DNA from: Heracleum sosnowskyi
Lineage: Eukaryota > Streptophyta > Magnoliopsida > Apiales > Apiaceae
Length of the DNA stretch: 64,000 nt
Reading direction: 5' to 3'
Assembly: GCA_030848705.1 (NCBI GenBank)
Contig: CM061236.1
Location: forward strand, 139,863,970 to 139,927,969
Shown here one piece after another: positions 31,829 through 43,449 of the stretch. The position numbers and the translations under genes were made by a program. The notes below the pieces were generated by a model. The model had not been told where the DNA came from and did no database searches. It worked only from the letters and a program-made list of their open reading frames with translations. How positions within the stretch are numbered: position 1 is the first letter of the stretch; each line of letters starts with the position of its first letter.

Positions 31829-32036
31829 TTTTATATCAAGTGACCACGGATCTCGTTAATAAATCTTAAGTAGCTCACAATTCTGCATGGTGACTCATTT
31901 GAGACACTATGATGATAATATATATTGCGCCATTAAGTCTTTTTAAATTATTACAATATTTTAAATCAGTCGTCTTGGAGAATTGTGAGCTACTTGAATT
32001 TTTTTAATGAGATTGATGGACATTATGATATAAAAC
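31829..32036. repeat. Imperfect inverted repeat (about 75-bp arms, 55-bp loop)
   Basis: Left arm 31829-31905 (TTTTATATC...AAGTAGCTCACAATTCT...) pairs with right arm 31961-32036 (...AGAATTGTGAGCTACTTGAA...GATATAAAA). AGAATTGTGAGCTACTT is a perfect 17-bp match; the rest has mismatches and small bulges. It could be a small foldback MITE or a hairpin-RNA locus. About 600 bp upstream of the DC1-kinase gene. Confidence 0.7.
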
Positions 32037-32552
32037 CCGAGATGTAGATTTTAGATTTTAGATGGTTCTTCGAATCGATGTAGTATGGGATTGCTTTTTC
32101 CTGAATTATACTTGCACCTTTTTCTTTAGTTCTTTGAGTAAACATAAGCACTAAACTCAAGAAATTATTAGGGTATCTTTTTCTATCCTAGAAGCCTTGA
32201 ATAGTGTCTTTTTTGCTCCTTTGATGAAAGGCATATATGTTTGCTTGTAGGCCAAGGTCTGGCTACCATTTGGGCCTGTCCTCAGAATTTTTAAACGTCA
32301 AGCATATCAAAAAAATTTGTAATCAATAATATAAATATTTTTAAAAAGATTGTCTTGAATGTTTTTCGGTTGCTCTTTTAAAACATAAAAAATAAAAAAA
32401 AAACTGTTCCCCTAATTAATTTTTTCCACGTTTGAATATTTTAAATTTTTTTGCTTCTTTAAAAAGAATTTTACCCTTGAAATTTGTTTTTTTTTTGTGC
32501 CCAGATACCTTGTAGAAATTGTTGAAGTCGAAAGTAAATGTGAAGGGATATC
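32037..32552. promoter_or_regulatory. Upstream region of the DC1-kinase gene
   Basis: AT-rich, no ORF of note. It presumably holds the distal promoter of the gene starting at 32634. Confidence 0.35.
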
Positions 32553-32560
32553 TATAAATA
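32553..32560 (+). promoter_or_regulatory. TATA box of the DC1-kinase gene
   Basis: TATAAATA, 74 bp before the ATG at 32634, with a candidate start site in ATTTCATTCACACTACC. Position and sequence fit a plant core promoter. Confidence 0.6.
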
Positions 32561-33562
32561 GAAGACATGTAATAAGAGATGTTATATTTATTTCATTCAC
32601 ACTACCAGATTCAACAAGGCCAAAAAATTAGAAATGGAGAAAATGCTGAAGCACATTTCCCACAACCATTCGCTAATCCTGCAAGAGAATTACCAGGCTC
32701 AAAAGGGTGATGTGTGTCGTGGTTGTAACCGACAAATATTCTCATGTAAGTTGTTTGTTTATACTTGCAGTGATCAGGCAGATGGTAGATGTGGTAAATT
32801 TCGGCTCCACAAAAGCTGTGCTGAATTACCCCCAAAAATTGAGCATCCAGGGTTCCCGGAAGGATTCCTTTTTTTTCAATGCAGAAAGGGCTTTACCCTC
32901 GTACTTGTAACATCTGCAACATGCGATGGGATTGGTTCATCTATTGCAGTAGCAGTCAGAAATTTAATGTATGTATCAAATGTGCTATGCTCCAACTTCA
33001 GTCCTTGGAGGACCGCAAATTCGACCATCCAGCTCACAGCCAACACCAGTTGACCTTAGTCCAGCATTTGGCCTCGTTCGAATGTCATGCTTGCAAAGTG
33101 GATGGTGATATCAAAGACTTGTCTTACATATGCACCAAATGTCCATTTTGGATGCACAAGAGTTGTGCTCATGCTCCCACCTCTTTCCAAACTAAATTTC
33201 ACCCTCAACACCCTCTTATCCTCTCATTTTCTCTTCCACAGATCTATCAGAAATTTGATCAGCATTGTTCATTCTGCAATCAAAAGCTGAATCACTTACA
33301 TTGGCTTTACTTTTGTCCCAAATGTAGATTTTTTGCGCATTTTCATTGTGCCAGATCAAATCCGACGCCTAGGTAAGTAATACTTCACTGAAACATCATC
33401 AACTTTTAAGTCCATATATCTATCCTATCTTTATATTCATATCTTTGCTTATAAATATAGTCTATGTATATAATATAACTTTGATTTTGCAGCCATATCA
33501 CGGAACTTTATAAGAAACGGTCTAAAGTGTATAATTCCAACGATGTGGTGTACCTTCCAGCA

Positions 33563-33893
33563 TGTTGGAATTTAATCTTAAACTTATTGTTTAAATATTT
33601 GTTCTGTTTGTTTTGTTTTAAATAAATTTAATTAACTGTATTTAGTTTGATAGAGTGATCACCTAGACTAGGTCAAAGTTAGTTGAGTTTTATTAGGAGG
33701 TCATGCAATACGTGAGAAGTGGAGTTAAATAGGAGTGACACCTATTTTGTTGCTACCACCTTACGTGTTATTAGTCTATTTATTTGGATGTAAATTTTCA
33801 TTAGTAAAAGAAGAAAACAAACAACACAATGTAGTCCTTAAAGTATTTTCAGTTTGTAAATATTCTTGTTCAAATATTTCTTCTTTTTCTACA
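33563..33893 (+). repeat. Left LTR of the TRIM
   Basis: 331 bp, TGTTGGAATTTAATC...TTTTTCTACA, same as 34333-34663 apart from the last base. Confidence 0.95.
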
Positions 33894-34332
33894 CTTGGTA
33901 TCAGAGCTTACGATCTTTGGAGGCATAACAGATGGTTTCCAAGAAGGTGGGGGTTAATTTTTCAGCAGGGTAGCAGCACAGCAGCCACGGTGAAGGAAGA
34001 GGCGGAGCCTTGGTGGTTCCGTTTAATTTATTTTTGTGGGCTTTTCTTGTGTGTGCAAACAGACCACCGAGACAGATGGAAAAGAGATAGAGAGGTGTTG
34101 CAATTTGTGTTTGTGCAGGTGCAGTTGTGTGTGTATTATTTATGGTGTTGCTATACGAGTAGCAAATTCTAAACAGGAAGAAAGCTTAAAAGCCATACGG
34201 GCTCAGTTTGAAAGCCATACGGGCTGATGAAGAAGTTGTAAGATGGGAAGATGATCTTTGTCAGATGGACAAGGTAATGTCATTGATCTGTTGGGATGAT
34301 GTTGATGACAAGTTTAAGATTAAGGGGGTGAT

Positions 34333-34663
34333 TGTTGGAATTTAATCTTAAACTTATTGTTTAAATATTTGTTCTGTTTGTTTTGTTTTAAATAAATTTA
34401 ATTAACTGTATTTAGTTTGATAGAGTGATCACCTAGACTAGGTCAAAGTTAGTTGAGTTTTATTAGGAGGTCATGCAATACGTGAGAAGTGGAGTTAAAT
34501 AGGAGTGACACCTATTTTGTTGCTACCACCTTACGTGTTATTAGTCTATTTATTTGGATGTAAATTTTCATTAGTAAAAGAAGAAAACAAACAACACAAT
34601 GTAGTCCTTAAAGTATTTTCAGTTTGTAAATATTCTTGTTCAAATATTTCTTCTTTTTCTACC
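34333..34663 (+). repeat. Right LTR of the TRIM
   Basis: 331 bp copy ending CTACC rather than CTACA, followed by the target duplication CAGCA. Confidence 0.95.
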
Positions 34664-36879
34664 CAGCAGAGGATGAATCATCCGTGAATCTATTGCTTGA
34701 GCAATTTGTCAAGGCATTCAGTACTCCGAACCATAAATATGACAATAGCATATATAGTGCAACGAAAGGTAACAAACATTGGACTCACGATGAACATGAT
34801 TTACAACTCATTACTGTTAATGAGTTAAATGATCGGAAAGATGATGATGAAACATCCTTGCTATGTGACGGCTGTGTCAAACCCATCCGAACTGATGGGG
34901 ATCTATTATTTGGTTGTGTTCCTTGTCAATACTTTCTGCATAAGATGTGTGCAGAGTCTCCCAAAGAGATTACGCACCACCTTTGGCCAGGTGATACTCT
35001 TCATGCAGGTAAACACAATGAACAATACAAGTCTTTCTATTGTGAAGCTTGTGGAGGTTTTTGCAATGGTATATTCTTCTGCGATTTTCAGGACAGGAAA
35101 ACTGATATCGGATGCGTAGTTCTACCCAAAATAATCAAACATGAAGCTCACCCTCACCAACTCAGTCAGGTTAAGACAGGTCATGAATGCAAGGCATGTG
35201 GATCAGATTTTATTGGATATCTGCAGTACCAGTGCAAAAAATATTGTGATAATTTCTATATATGTGTAAAATGTATTATGCAGCCAAAAACAGTTAAACA
35301 TAGGTGGGATCCTCATCCCCTTCGCTTGATATATGAATCTGGCATGGTCTCCGATCATGAACATGACTTCAATTGTGAGTATTGCTCCAGAGATATAGAC
35401 ACAAACTTATGGTTCTATCATTGCAGTGATTGTGATCTTTCATTTCATATAGGATCCTGTTTCGAGTTCTCGAGTTCTCTCAGGTACTCAAAAATGAAGT
35501 TTGGAGCTACTAATATTGTTATAGACCAACTTCATCCTCATAGCCTCACACTTGCTAAGAACAGAAAAGTCCGCAATTGTAAAAGTTGTGACAAAAAAGT
35601 ATCATTGGGTTGTCCGGTCCTTGAATGTGCACCGTGTAAAACCATATTCTGTTACGGCTCACAACATGGACAATATTTGGGAAAAAAAGAGTCTGAGTAC
35701 TGTGAATTGATCTTTTTGGAAGGAAGCACCTATTTCTTCAATGCGAAGGATATATCAGAAGGGACAATTGATGTTCTTGGTGAGGGAAGCTATGGAACAA
35801 CCTATAAAGTTGTTATGGATGAAGGAACCCCTGTGGTGGTGAAAATTTTAAATGAAGTTGGTGTAGCAAAGAAAGAGTTTGAACAGCAAATGAAGATTCT
35901 GGAGAAAATTAGTCGGCATCCTAATATTGTGCCACTACGTGCCTATTACTATTCCGAGGTTGAGAAGCTTCTATTTTATGAATATATGCCAGCTGGAAGC
36001 TTGTCGGAATTCCTACATGGTATGCATTCTTCTCGCTCTAGTATAGTTTGGTCCATATAAGTTAGCTTGGTTTGAATAGTCTACATGCTTGCAACAAGTA
36101 GGCAAGTTAAATTAGCATATAAGTTAGCTTGGTTTGATTATGATAAGTCCCATGTTGTAGAAAATTCAGTTTAGCTATGTAGACATCTTACGTGTGGTAC
36201 AACATCATTGTTGACTAATTTACAATTTCCGACGTTAGGTAACAGAGGGACAGGAAGGGCTTCACTTGACTGGGGTTCCAGACTAAAGATTGCGTTGGGA
36301 GCTGCTAGAGGAATTGCCCACATACATGCAGAGGGCAGTGTCAGATTTACTCACGGCAACATTAAGTCATCCAATGTTCTTCTCAACAGAGATCTTGATG
36401 GATGTGTATCCGATGCTGGAGTAGCTTCTTTGATGAATTACATACCTCCAAAACATCGGGGTCCAGGTTATCGAGCTCCAGAGATGATTGAAACCAGGAA
36501 AGACACTCAGAAATCCGACGTGTACAGTTTTGGTGTACTCCTACTTGAAATGCTCACAGGCAAATCTCCAATACAAATCTCAGGGCATGGTAATGATGAG
36601 ATAGTTGATTTACCTAGATGGGTCCGTTCTGTTGTTCGCAAAGAATGGACTGCCAAAGTTTTTGACATTGAGCTGCTGAAGTACCAAAACATAGAAGAAG
36701 AGTTAGTGCAAATGCTTCAAATTGCACTAGCATGTGTAGCAAAAGTGCCAGATATGCGGCTCAGAATGGATGAAGTAGTGAAAATGATCGAGGAAATTCG
36801 ACAATGTGATTCGGAGAATCGTCCCTCTTCTGATGACAACAATTCAAAGAATTCGAATGTGCAGACCCCAACCCCATGA

Positions 36880-37087
36880 TTGGTTTAGTGTTATTTGCTA
36901 CTTCAAACGTTAGTTTATTTAAAAACTGAACATCAATAGCGATGCTGCAATGCAATGACTTTTCATCAAGATTGTTGAATGTAGGCTTGCCATTTTCACC
37001 TAATATTGTACTAGTTGATAAATCAAGATATGTATTTATCTATTCTAATAATAGCTGATTATTTCTTGTTTTAAGAGAGAAGTAGTT
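36880..37087 (+). other. 3' flank of the DC1-kinase chimera, shared with the LRR kinase
   Basis: The 3' UTR-like sequence (e.g. TGCAATGCAATGACTTT, TCATCAAGATTGTTGAATGT) matches 52244-52405 downstream of the LRR kinase with few differences, showing that the duplication ran past the stop codon. Confidence 0.8.
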
Positions 37088-37178
37088 GGAGTTTTGAATG
37101 TGTTGTAGTGTATGATTCCGATTTGGTGCACCTTCGAGCAGCATTGTTCTAAAAATTCCCAATTAATCCTTCTAAATC

Positions 37179-37421
37179 TATTACGGTTTCAACCGAATGC
37201 TCAGAAGATAAACATAGCTACATTACCGGATCATAAACATATTAACATACTTCATTATCTTATATTATTAAGTCTATCTTTTGTTGTATTTATCTGTTAG
37301 TTTTATTGTAATTATCTTCTATTTTGTATGTACTCATTGTACTCTATTTAAACCCAACTGTAATCTATACATTTCACGGAGAAATAAAATCTGTAACTTT
37401 CTCTGCAAGTGCTATTTTACA
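37179..37421 (+). repeat. 5' LTR of the short-LTR Copia
   Basis: 243 bp, TATTACGGTTTCAACC...GTGCTATTTTACA; contains a likely promoter/poly(A) signal pair (CTATTTAAACC and GGAGAAATAAAATC). Confidence 0.9.
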
Positions 37422-37454
37422 TGGTATCAGAGATCCTGTGAATACTCATTAATC

Positions 37455-40400
37455 ATGTTGAATTCTCATCCTTCATCTCCTCACAGCCCAACCAGCTCCA
37501 AGGCTACATCAACAGAAACAAATGACTCTCTCCAGGCTTTTAAGAAAGCTAATCAATATCTCATACATCCATCAGATAGCCCAGCTACAGTGTTCTATCA
37601 ACCACTGCTTCAGGGAGATAACTACGCCTCCTGGCAGAGAGGGATTTCTAAAGCACTGAATGCTAAAGGAAAACTGGGTTTTGTCGATGGGACACTTCTT
37701 CCACCCTCCAACAAGGTTGAGTTAGGTTTATGGAAACGTTGTGATGATTTAGTCTGTAGATGGATTCTTAATTCTGTCCAACCCGATATTCGTTCCAGCT
37801 GCCTCTATGTAGACTGCGCTCGTACGATTTGGAAAGACCTCCAAACTCGTTTCTCCCACTCTAATGGCCCAAAGCTTTATCAACTTAAAACGACCATTTC
37901 TAACCTCAAGCAAGAGGACATGTCTGTCACGGCATATTTCACAAAACTCAAATCATTATGGGATGAATTTGACTCTATCTCCCCTACTGAACAATGCATC
38001 TGTGGTGCTGGAAAAGTTCTCATTGAGCGCCTTGCACGTGATCGTGCAATGGAATTTATGCAGTGTCTTCATAATTGTTTCTCTCATGTTCGTAGTCAGA
38101 TACTACTCATTGAGCCTACTCCTTCTTCTGATAAGATTTTCAATTTAGTCAAGCAAGAGGAAGTGCAGCAGTTCCTTAATCAAGCATCAGCACCTGTTAT
38201 CGAATCTGATGCACTCCAGATTCATGGCTCCTCTAACAAGCATGTTCGTCCACATGGTAACAAGCGTCAACGACCTTTTTGCGATCATTGCAATAGGTAT
38301 GGAAACACTAAGGCTACCTGTTATCAACTTCATGGCTATCCACCCAAGTCAGCTACTAATCACTTGCATCCTGGCTCTCATCGTCCAACTGCCGCTGCAG
38401 TTTTACCATACTCTGGACATCTGAACACTGCAAATTTCGATACTGGAATTCCATCTTTCACACCTGATCAGTACAACAAAATTCTTGCGTTAATTGATCC
38501 ACCGCCTCTCGATGATATAGTTTCTCTCAGAATCAATTTAACAGGTATACAAAACTCAACTGATCCACCTTGGTATATTGATAGCGGTGCGACTCATCAT
38601 ATATGTTGTCAATTATCTTTATTTTCTAAATATCGTAAAGTCATAAATCCCATTCATGTGCAATTACCCGATGATACTGTAATTTATGTTAAACATATTG
38701 GTGACATAGTTCTCTCACCATCTCTCATTTTGCATGATGTTTATCATATCCCTTCATTTAAATTAAACCTTATTTCTGTGATTCAATTAACAAAACGACT
38801 CAATTGTTTTGTAACATTCTCAGACTCTTCATGTATTTTTCAGGACCACGCCACGAGGAGGGTGATTGGTAAAGGCACTTGTTTCACCTGTCTTTATAGG
38901 CTCCAGCTTTCTGCTAGTATTAGTTTCATTCAAAATAAAATGCCAATGGATGTTTGGCATGCTAGATTAGGCCATCCTAGTTCAGATTGTTTAAAGACTT
39001 TAAGTCGTTCTTTTGATTTTATTAGTTCTAGTTTTAAATCCACTTGCGATGTATGCCCAAAGGCAAAAACAACCGCGTTTTAGTTTTAATAAAAGTTCTA
39101 TTATGTCTCAATATCCATTTTAGCTTATAGATGTCGATATTTGGGGACCTTTTTTTATATCTAGCACATGTGGTGCAAGTTTTTCTAACCATTGTTGATG
39201 ATTTTTCACGATGTACGTGGATACATCTCATGCATTCAAAAAATGGAACATTGAAATTTATGCAATTTTTTCACAAATTTATTCACACTCAGTATGCTAA
39301 ACAAATAAATACAATCTCTACCGATCACGGTTCAATTCATCTTCCCATTCTCCAAAAAATCAGAACCGATAATGGTTCTGAATTTCTCTCGAGAACTTTT
39401 CAATCTTGGCTTCACTCTAATGGTATCCACCATCAACGTAGTTGTCCCTACACACCTCAACAAAATGGTGTGGTCGAAAGAAAACATCGTCACTTACTCA
39501 ACGTTGCATGAGCCCTCCATTTTCAATCCAATCTCCCAATACAATATTGGGGTGAATGTTTACTCACTGCTGCATATCTCATCAACAAAATTCCCACTCC
39601 CATTTTGTCAAATAAATCCCTGCATGAAACTCTTCTTGGGACAATTCCAAATTATAAAAATCTCCGGGTTTTTGAATGTTTATGTTATGCAAAAAATAAC
39701 TTCACATCCAATAAATTTGATTCACGTGTTCAACCCGATATCTTCATTGGATATCCTTTTAACCATAAAGGTTATAAAGTTCTTGATCTTTCCACAAGAA
39801 AAATTTATGTTTCTAGGCATGTCACATTCCATGAGCATCTTTTTCCGTACACTATTGCTTTATCTCCTCAACCTGATTATCTTCAATCTTCAGGACAAGA
39901 TGCCTCCTATTATTATGATGATCCTCCAGAGGAACAGTCTCACAGTCTTCCTATGACTAATTTTCATAATTTCTCACATGTCCAAGAGACTAATCTATCT
40001 CCACCATTGGCTCCTAATGATTCCTCTATCTTGCAATCTTCAGAGTCAACTCCTTCTTTAGAACCTTCTCATGAAGATATTCCACTTCCTCCTTCACGTC
40101 CAACTCGATCTCATCGTGCTCCAAAGTGGATGGAAGATTACCATTGTTCTGTCAATACATGTATTGCGTCATCTCCTTCCCCTCTCACCACATCTCTACC
40201 TTTTGCGAAGTTTTCTCCTCGCCACCAAAAGGAATTATTATCCATTTTAACTACTAATGAGCCTCGTACCTTTCATGAAGCAATGAAATCTCCTCATTGG
40301 AAGGATGCAATGGCTGAAGAAATCAAAGCCTTAGAGCTTAATAACACATGGACACTTACTCAATTGCCTCCAGAAAAAAGAGTTGTTGGCTGCAAATGGG

Positions 40401-41798
40401 TGTACAAAACCAAATTCCATCCCGACGGTTCAGATGATTGTTATAAAGCGCGCCTTTTTGCGAAAGGATATACGCAACAAGAAGGCATCGATTATCATGA
40501 CACATTTGCTCCAGTTGCAAAACTTGTCACAGTTCGTGCTCTCCTTTCAATTGCTGCCGTTAAAAATTGGTCGCTTCATCAATTGAATGTCAACAATCTT
40601 TCCTTCAAGGCGATCTCTCTGCCGAACTATATATGCGCCTTCCCCCTGGGTTTCAGAAAAAGGGTGATACTTGTGTTTGCAGATTAAACAAATCCATCTA
40701 TGGCCTCAGGCAAGCCTCAAGAGAATGATTTGCTAAGTTTTCTTCTGTTCTCCTAGCTAAAGGATTTACTCAATCTCGAGCCGATTATTCTCTATTTTTT
40801 CTTAAAACTGAACAGTCAACTATTTATGTCCTTGTTTATGTTGATGATATTATTGTCACTGGTGATGATCCTACATCTATCACTTCGCTCATTTCACATC
40901 TAAAATCAAAGTTCTCTATCAAAAATCTCGGTAATTTACGTTACTTCCTTGGCATTGAGGTTTCACGATCATCTACTGGAATCTTTTTATGCCAGCGTAA
41001 GTACATTCTAGACATTCTTCGTGACTCCGGCTTTGAGAACTGTATTTCATCATCTTTTCCGATGGAGCAACACCTCAACTTACTTCCTTTCACTGGTGAT
41101 CCCCTACCTGATCCTAGTGTTTATCGTCGACTAATTGGTAGATTACTTTATCTCACGGTCACCCGACCTGACATAACCTATTCTGTCAACTATCTCAGTC
41201 AATTCATGCAGCATCCACGTACGTCTCATTTGGATGTCGTCTTTCGTGTCTTGCGCTATCTTAAAGGCACCGTTAGCCACGGTTTATTCCTATCTTCATC
41301 TAGTAACCTACAATTACAAGGTTTCACTGACTCTGATTGGGTTGGATGTCCAACAACACGTCGATTCACTACAGGGTACTTTACGATGCTTGGTGCTAGC
41401 CCTGTATCATGGAAATCAAAAAATAGCCAACTGTTGCTCGATCTTCGGCTGAAGCTGAATATCGTGCCTTGGCCAATCTTACTTCTGAAATTCAATGGCT
41501 ATATTATCTCTTTAATGATTTAGGGATCCATTTTACTACACAAATTCCTGTCTATTGTGATAACCAAACGGCTATTCACATAGCTTCCAATCCAGTTTTT
41601 CATGAGCGAACCAAACATATAGAACTCGATTGTTATTTCGTTCGTGAGAAAATTCTTTCTAGTCTCATTTCACCGACCCACATTGCTTCCCGCAACCCGC
41701 TTGCTGATATATTTACAAAACCATTTGGTGCTGAACAGTTTCGCAGATTAGCTGTCAAGTTGGGAGTTCGTCATGACGCTCCTCCCTCTCCAACTTGA
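37455..41798 (+). pseudogene. Copia gag-pol remnant with several frameshifts and stops
   Basis: ATG 37455 (MLNSHPSSPHSP). Gag (DNYASWQRGISKALNAKGK) continues to a degenerate zinc knuckle (CDHCNRYGNTKATC, His replaced by Asn), protease (WYIDSGATHHI), GAG-pre-integrase (WHARLGHPSSDC), and stops at 39083. Integrase follows in another frame (DNGSEFLS; PQQNGVVERKHRH), with TGA at 39509-39511 where an Arg codon is expected. RT runs from about 40290 (KARLFAKGYTQQEG) to a frameshift near 40590; YVDDIIVTGDD lies near 40840 after another stop. RNase H (YCDNQTAIHIASNP, ADIFTKPFG) occupies 41100-41798 across a further frameshift. No intact product is possible. Confidence 0.9.
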
Positions 41799-41804
41799 GG
41801 GGGG

Positions 41805-42047
41805 TATTACGGTTTCAACAGAATGCTCAGAAGATAAACATAGCTACATTACCGGATCATAAACATATTAACAGATTTCATTATATGATATTATTAAGTC
41901 TATCTTTTGTTGTATTTATCTGTTAGTTTTATTGTAATTATCTTCTGATTTGTATGTACTCATTGTACTCTATTTAAACCCAACTGTAATCTATACATTT
42001 CACGGAGAAATAAAATCTGTAACTTTCTCTGCAAGTGCTATTTTACA
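41805..42047 (+). repeat. 3' LTR of the short-LTR Copia
   Basis: 243-bp partner of 37179-37421 with about seven differences, followed by target duplication AAATC. Confidence 0.9.
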
Positions 42048-42255
42048 AAATCACCCATGAATCTATTAAGCATTGTCAAGGCCTGAACCCTGATGTTTCA
42101 ATCAAATTCTACTCAAGTATCCTACAGTTAAAGTGATACCTCCATCTACCAATCAACGATTACAACAACGAATATGTTAGAAGTACAAAATTTGCACCTA
42201 AATTTTTTTCCAAATACACATATCATTTCAAAATAAAACCCGGCTTAATGTTTGT

Positions 42256-42906
42256 ATTAAAACGCTTAAAATTTTAAAATAGTATTTTTTAATTATGAAA
42301 ATATGTTATACTAGTAAAATTTAGGGTATTTTTCAAACATATCCAAGTTGCAAAAGTTTTTAAAAAAATATGATACCTGGAATGCAACCGCTTTCAATAC
42401 CTGTTTTGCAGCAACTTTGAACGTATTTTTGAATTATTTTTTTTGAAAATATGGGTATTTTTGATAAGTTTTCTAAAAATTACTTCCAGTAAATATCACA
42501 ATGTTCATTTTTCAACCAAGAAATATTACAATGTTGAGAATGTTTTCGATCTATTTGGTACCAGAAATAATGTTTCTCATAGCCTAGCTATAAAACATCG
42601 ATTATACAATAACAAATATTTTATTATTTTATCCTAGAACAATAATATTAATATCACTAGTTCACTTGAAAGTTCATACAAGTATCCAAATACGAAATCA
42701 AATTTGAATATGGATTATGAATTAAAATTAAATTAGATTAATGGATCTAAAATATGAATAAAATTTAGGAGGATTTCAAAAGCCTATATATATACATTGC
42801 ATTTTTCTCTTCTCTCATAATTCTTAGGCCTCGTTTGGTTGCATATAACTGAACTTAGTAATTTTAACTTAATTGAAACATGAGTTAGGGTGTTTGATTA
42901 TATGAA
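42256..42906. other. AT-rich spacer with a MITE-like start
   Basis: No gene seen. GGCCTCGTTTGGTTGCATAT at 42829-42848 resembles the terminus of common plant MITEs; no partner end was identified before the Helitron terminus at 42907. Confidence 0.35.
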
Positions 42907-43145
42907 CTAGCATGATAGCCCGTGCAAAGCACGGGCACCATTTAAATTCATAAAATGTTGTTGTTTTGATTTTATTATATAGACGATTTATAATTTTTGA
43001 AATACTATACGTCGTTAATGTGGTATTTTTTATGGACATTGGCAATAACTCAAATTTTTTACTTGAATTTCATATATGATCGTAACAATAGAATCACATC
43101 TAGCCATTTAAAAAAATAACTTGGAATGATTAAAAAATATGTAAT
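42907..43145 (-). mobile_element. Helitron 3' terminus (extent uncertain)
   Basis: On the minus strand: hairpin GCCCGTGCTTTGCACGGGC, short spacer TATCATG, then CTAG followed by host T at 42906, the Helitron 3' signature. The 5' end was not located; the right limit given is arbitrary. Confidence 0.6.
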
Positions 43146-43389
43146 TTAAAAGTCTAATCATGAGTCGGTAGACTCACGTGTTTATATATAAAGAAGTGCT
43201 AAATAAGATAATATACATAAATAAGAAGCGAAAACTAATTATGGTCACACATTCAAATCTAATTTACATCTCAACCATCACCCATATTCACTCTTACGCC
43301 CCTTCCATTATCGACGACCTTACACACCATCACTTACTTTACACCGTTGTTATCACCATCTCATTCCATTTGTCATCATCATTCATGAT

Positions 43390-43407
43390 ACACACACACA
43401 CACACAC

Positions 43408-43446
<39 letters not shown>
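43390..43446. repeat. (CA)n(TA)n microsatellite
   Basis: About nine CA units followed by about eighteen TA units. Confidence 0.95.
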
Positions 43447-43448
<2 letters not shown>

Positions 43449-43449
43449 G

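Larger units (their letters stand above)
33563..34663 (+). mobile_element. TRIM (miniature LTR retrotransposon, 1101 bp) in an exon
   Basis: Two 331-bp LTRs (33563-33893 and 34333-34663) flank 439 bp of internal DNA with no gag or pol. The LTRs look identical except for the last base. CAGCA at 33558-33562 and 34664-34668 is the 5-bp target duplication; removing the element and one copy restores the open frame VVYLPAEDESS of the host gene. A primer site TGGTATCAGAGC starts at 33896 and a polypurine tract (TTAAGGGGGTGAT) precedes the right LTR. The interior has a short direct repeat AAAGCCATACGGGCT (34190-34227). It needs proteins from an autonomous element. Confidence 0.95.
32634..36879 (+). 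pseudogene. DC1 zinc-finger / receptor-like pseudokinase chimera, disrupted
   Basis: Exons 32634-33372, 33493-36019 (containing the TRIM) and 36239-36879. ATG 32634 opens MEKMLKHISHNHSL. About nine Cys/His DC1 (C1-like) units follow, e.g. CRGCNRQI, CNICNMRW, CHACKVDG, CSFCNQKL, CDGCVKPI, CKACGSDF, CEYCSRDI, CKSCDKKV. Near 35690 the frame passes into a protein-kinase domain: glycine loop LGEGSYGTTYK, VVVK lysine, then exon 3 with [11 protein letters not shown] and SDAGVA in place of HRD and DFG, and RAPEM. The kinase half is near-identical to the LRR kinase at 49641-52243. There is no signal peptide or membrane segment, so it would be cytosolic. Two lesions: a 1-nt deletion in the T run near 32868-32875 (frame 0 to 2), and the TRIM at 33563. 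DC1 proteins bind zinc and are poorly characterised; the fusion is unusual. Confidence 0.85.
37179..42047 (+). mobile_element. Decayed Copia retrotransposon with 243-bp LTRs
   Basis: LTRs at 37179-37421 and 41805-42047, target duplication AAATC at 37174-37178 and 42048-42052, primer site TGGTATCAGAGA at 37422, polypurine tract CTTGAGGGGGG before the 3' LTR. The LTR ends read TA...CA rather than TG...CA in both copies. About seven differences were seen between the LTRs, so it is clearly older than the element at 8317. It lies inside the second DC1 remnant. Confidence 0.92.
37088..42255 (+). pseudogene. Remnant of a second DC1-type gene, split by a Copia element
   Basis: 37100-37178 plus 42053-42100 resembles the DC1 gene exon at 33518-33562 plus 34669-34735: GTGTATGATTCCGATTTGGT, GTGCACCTTC, and CCATGAATCTATT...TTGTCAAGGC match the first gene's GTGTATAATTCCAACGATGT, GTGTACCTTC and CCGTGAATCTATT...TTGTCAAGGC. 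The frame is destroyed by stops and indels, and no further DC1 motifs follow. The piece 42066-42255 recurs almost unchanged at 55152-55345 inside a Helitron. Probably a relic of a tandem DC1 duplication. Confidence 0.6.

Noticed and set aside
33735..34172. 145-codon ORF in the TRIM
   Set aside because: It spans LTR, primer site and interior, with no gag or pol similarity.
34505..34687. Alternative start of the DC1 gene in the right TRIM LTR
   Set aside because: The frame only runs from LTR into exon by chance; homology to the DC1 family starts at the target duplication.
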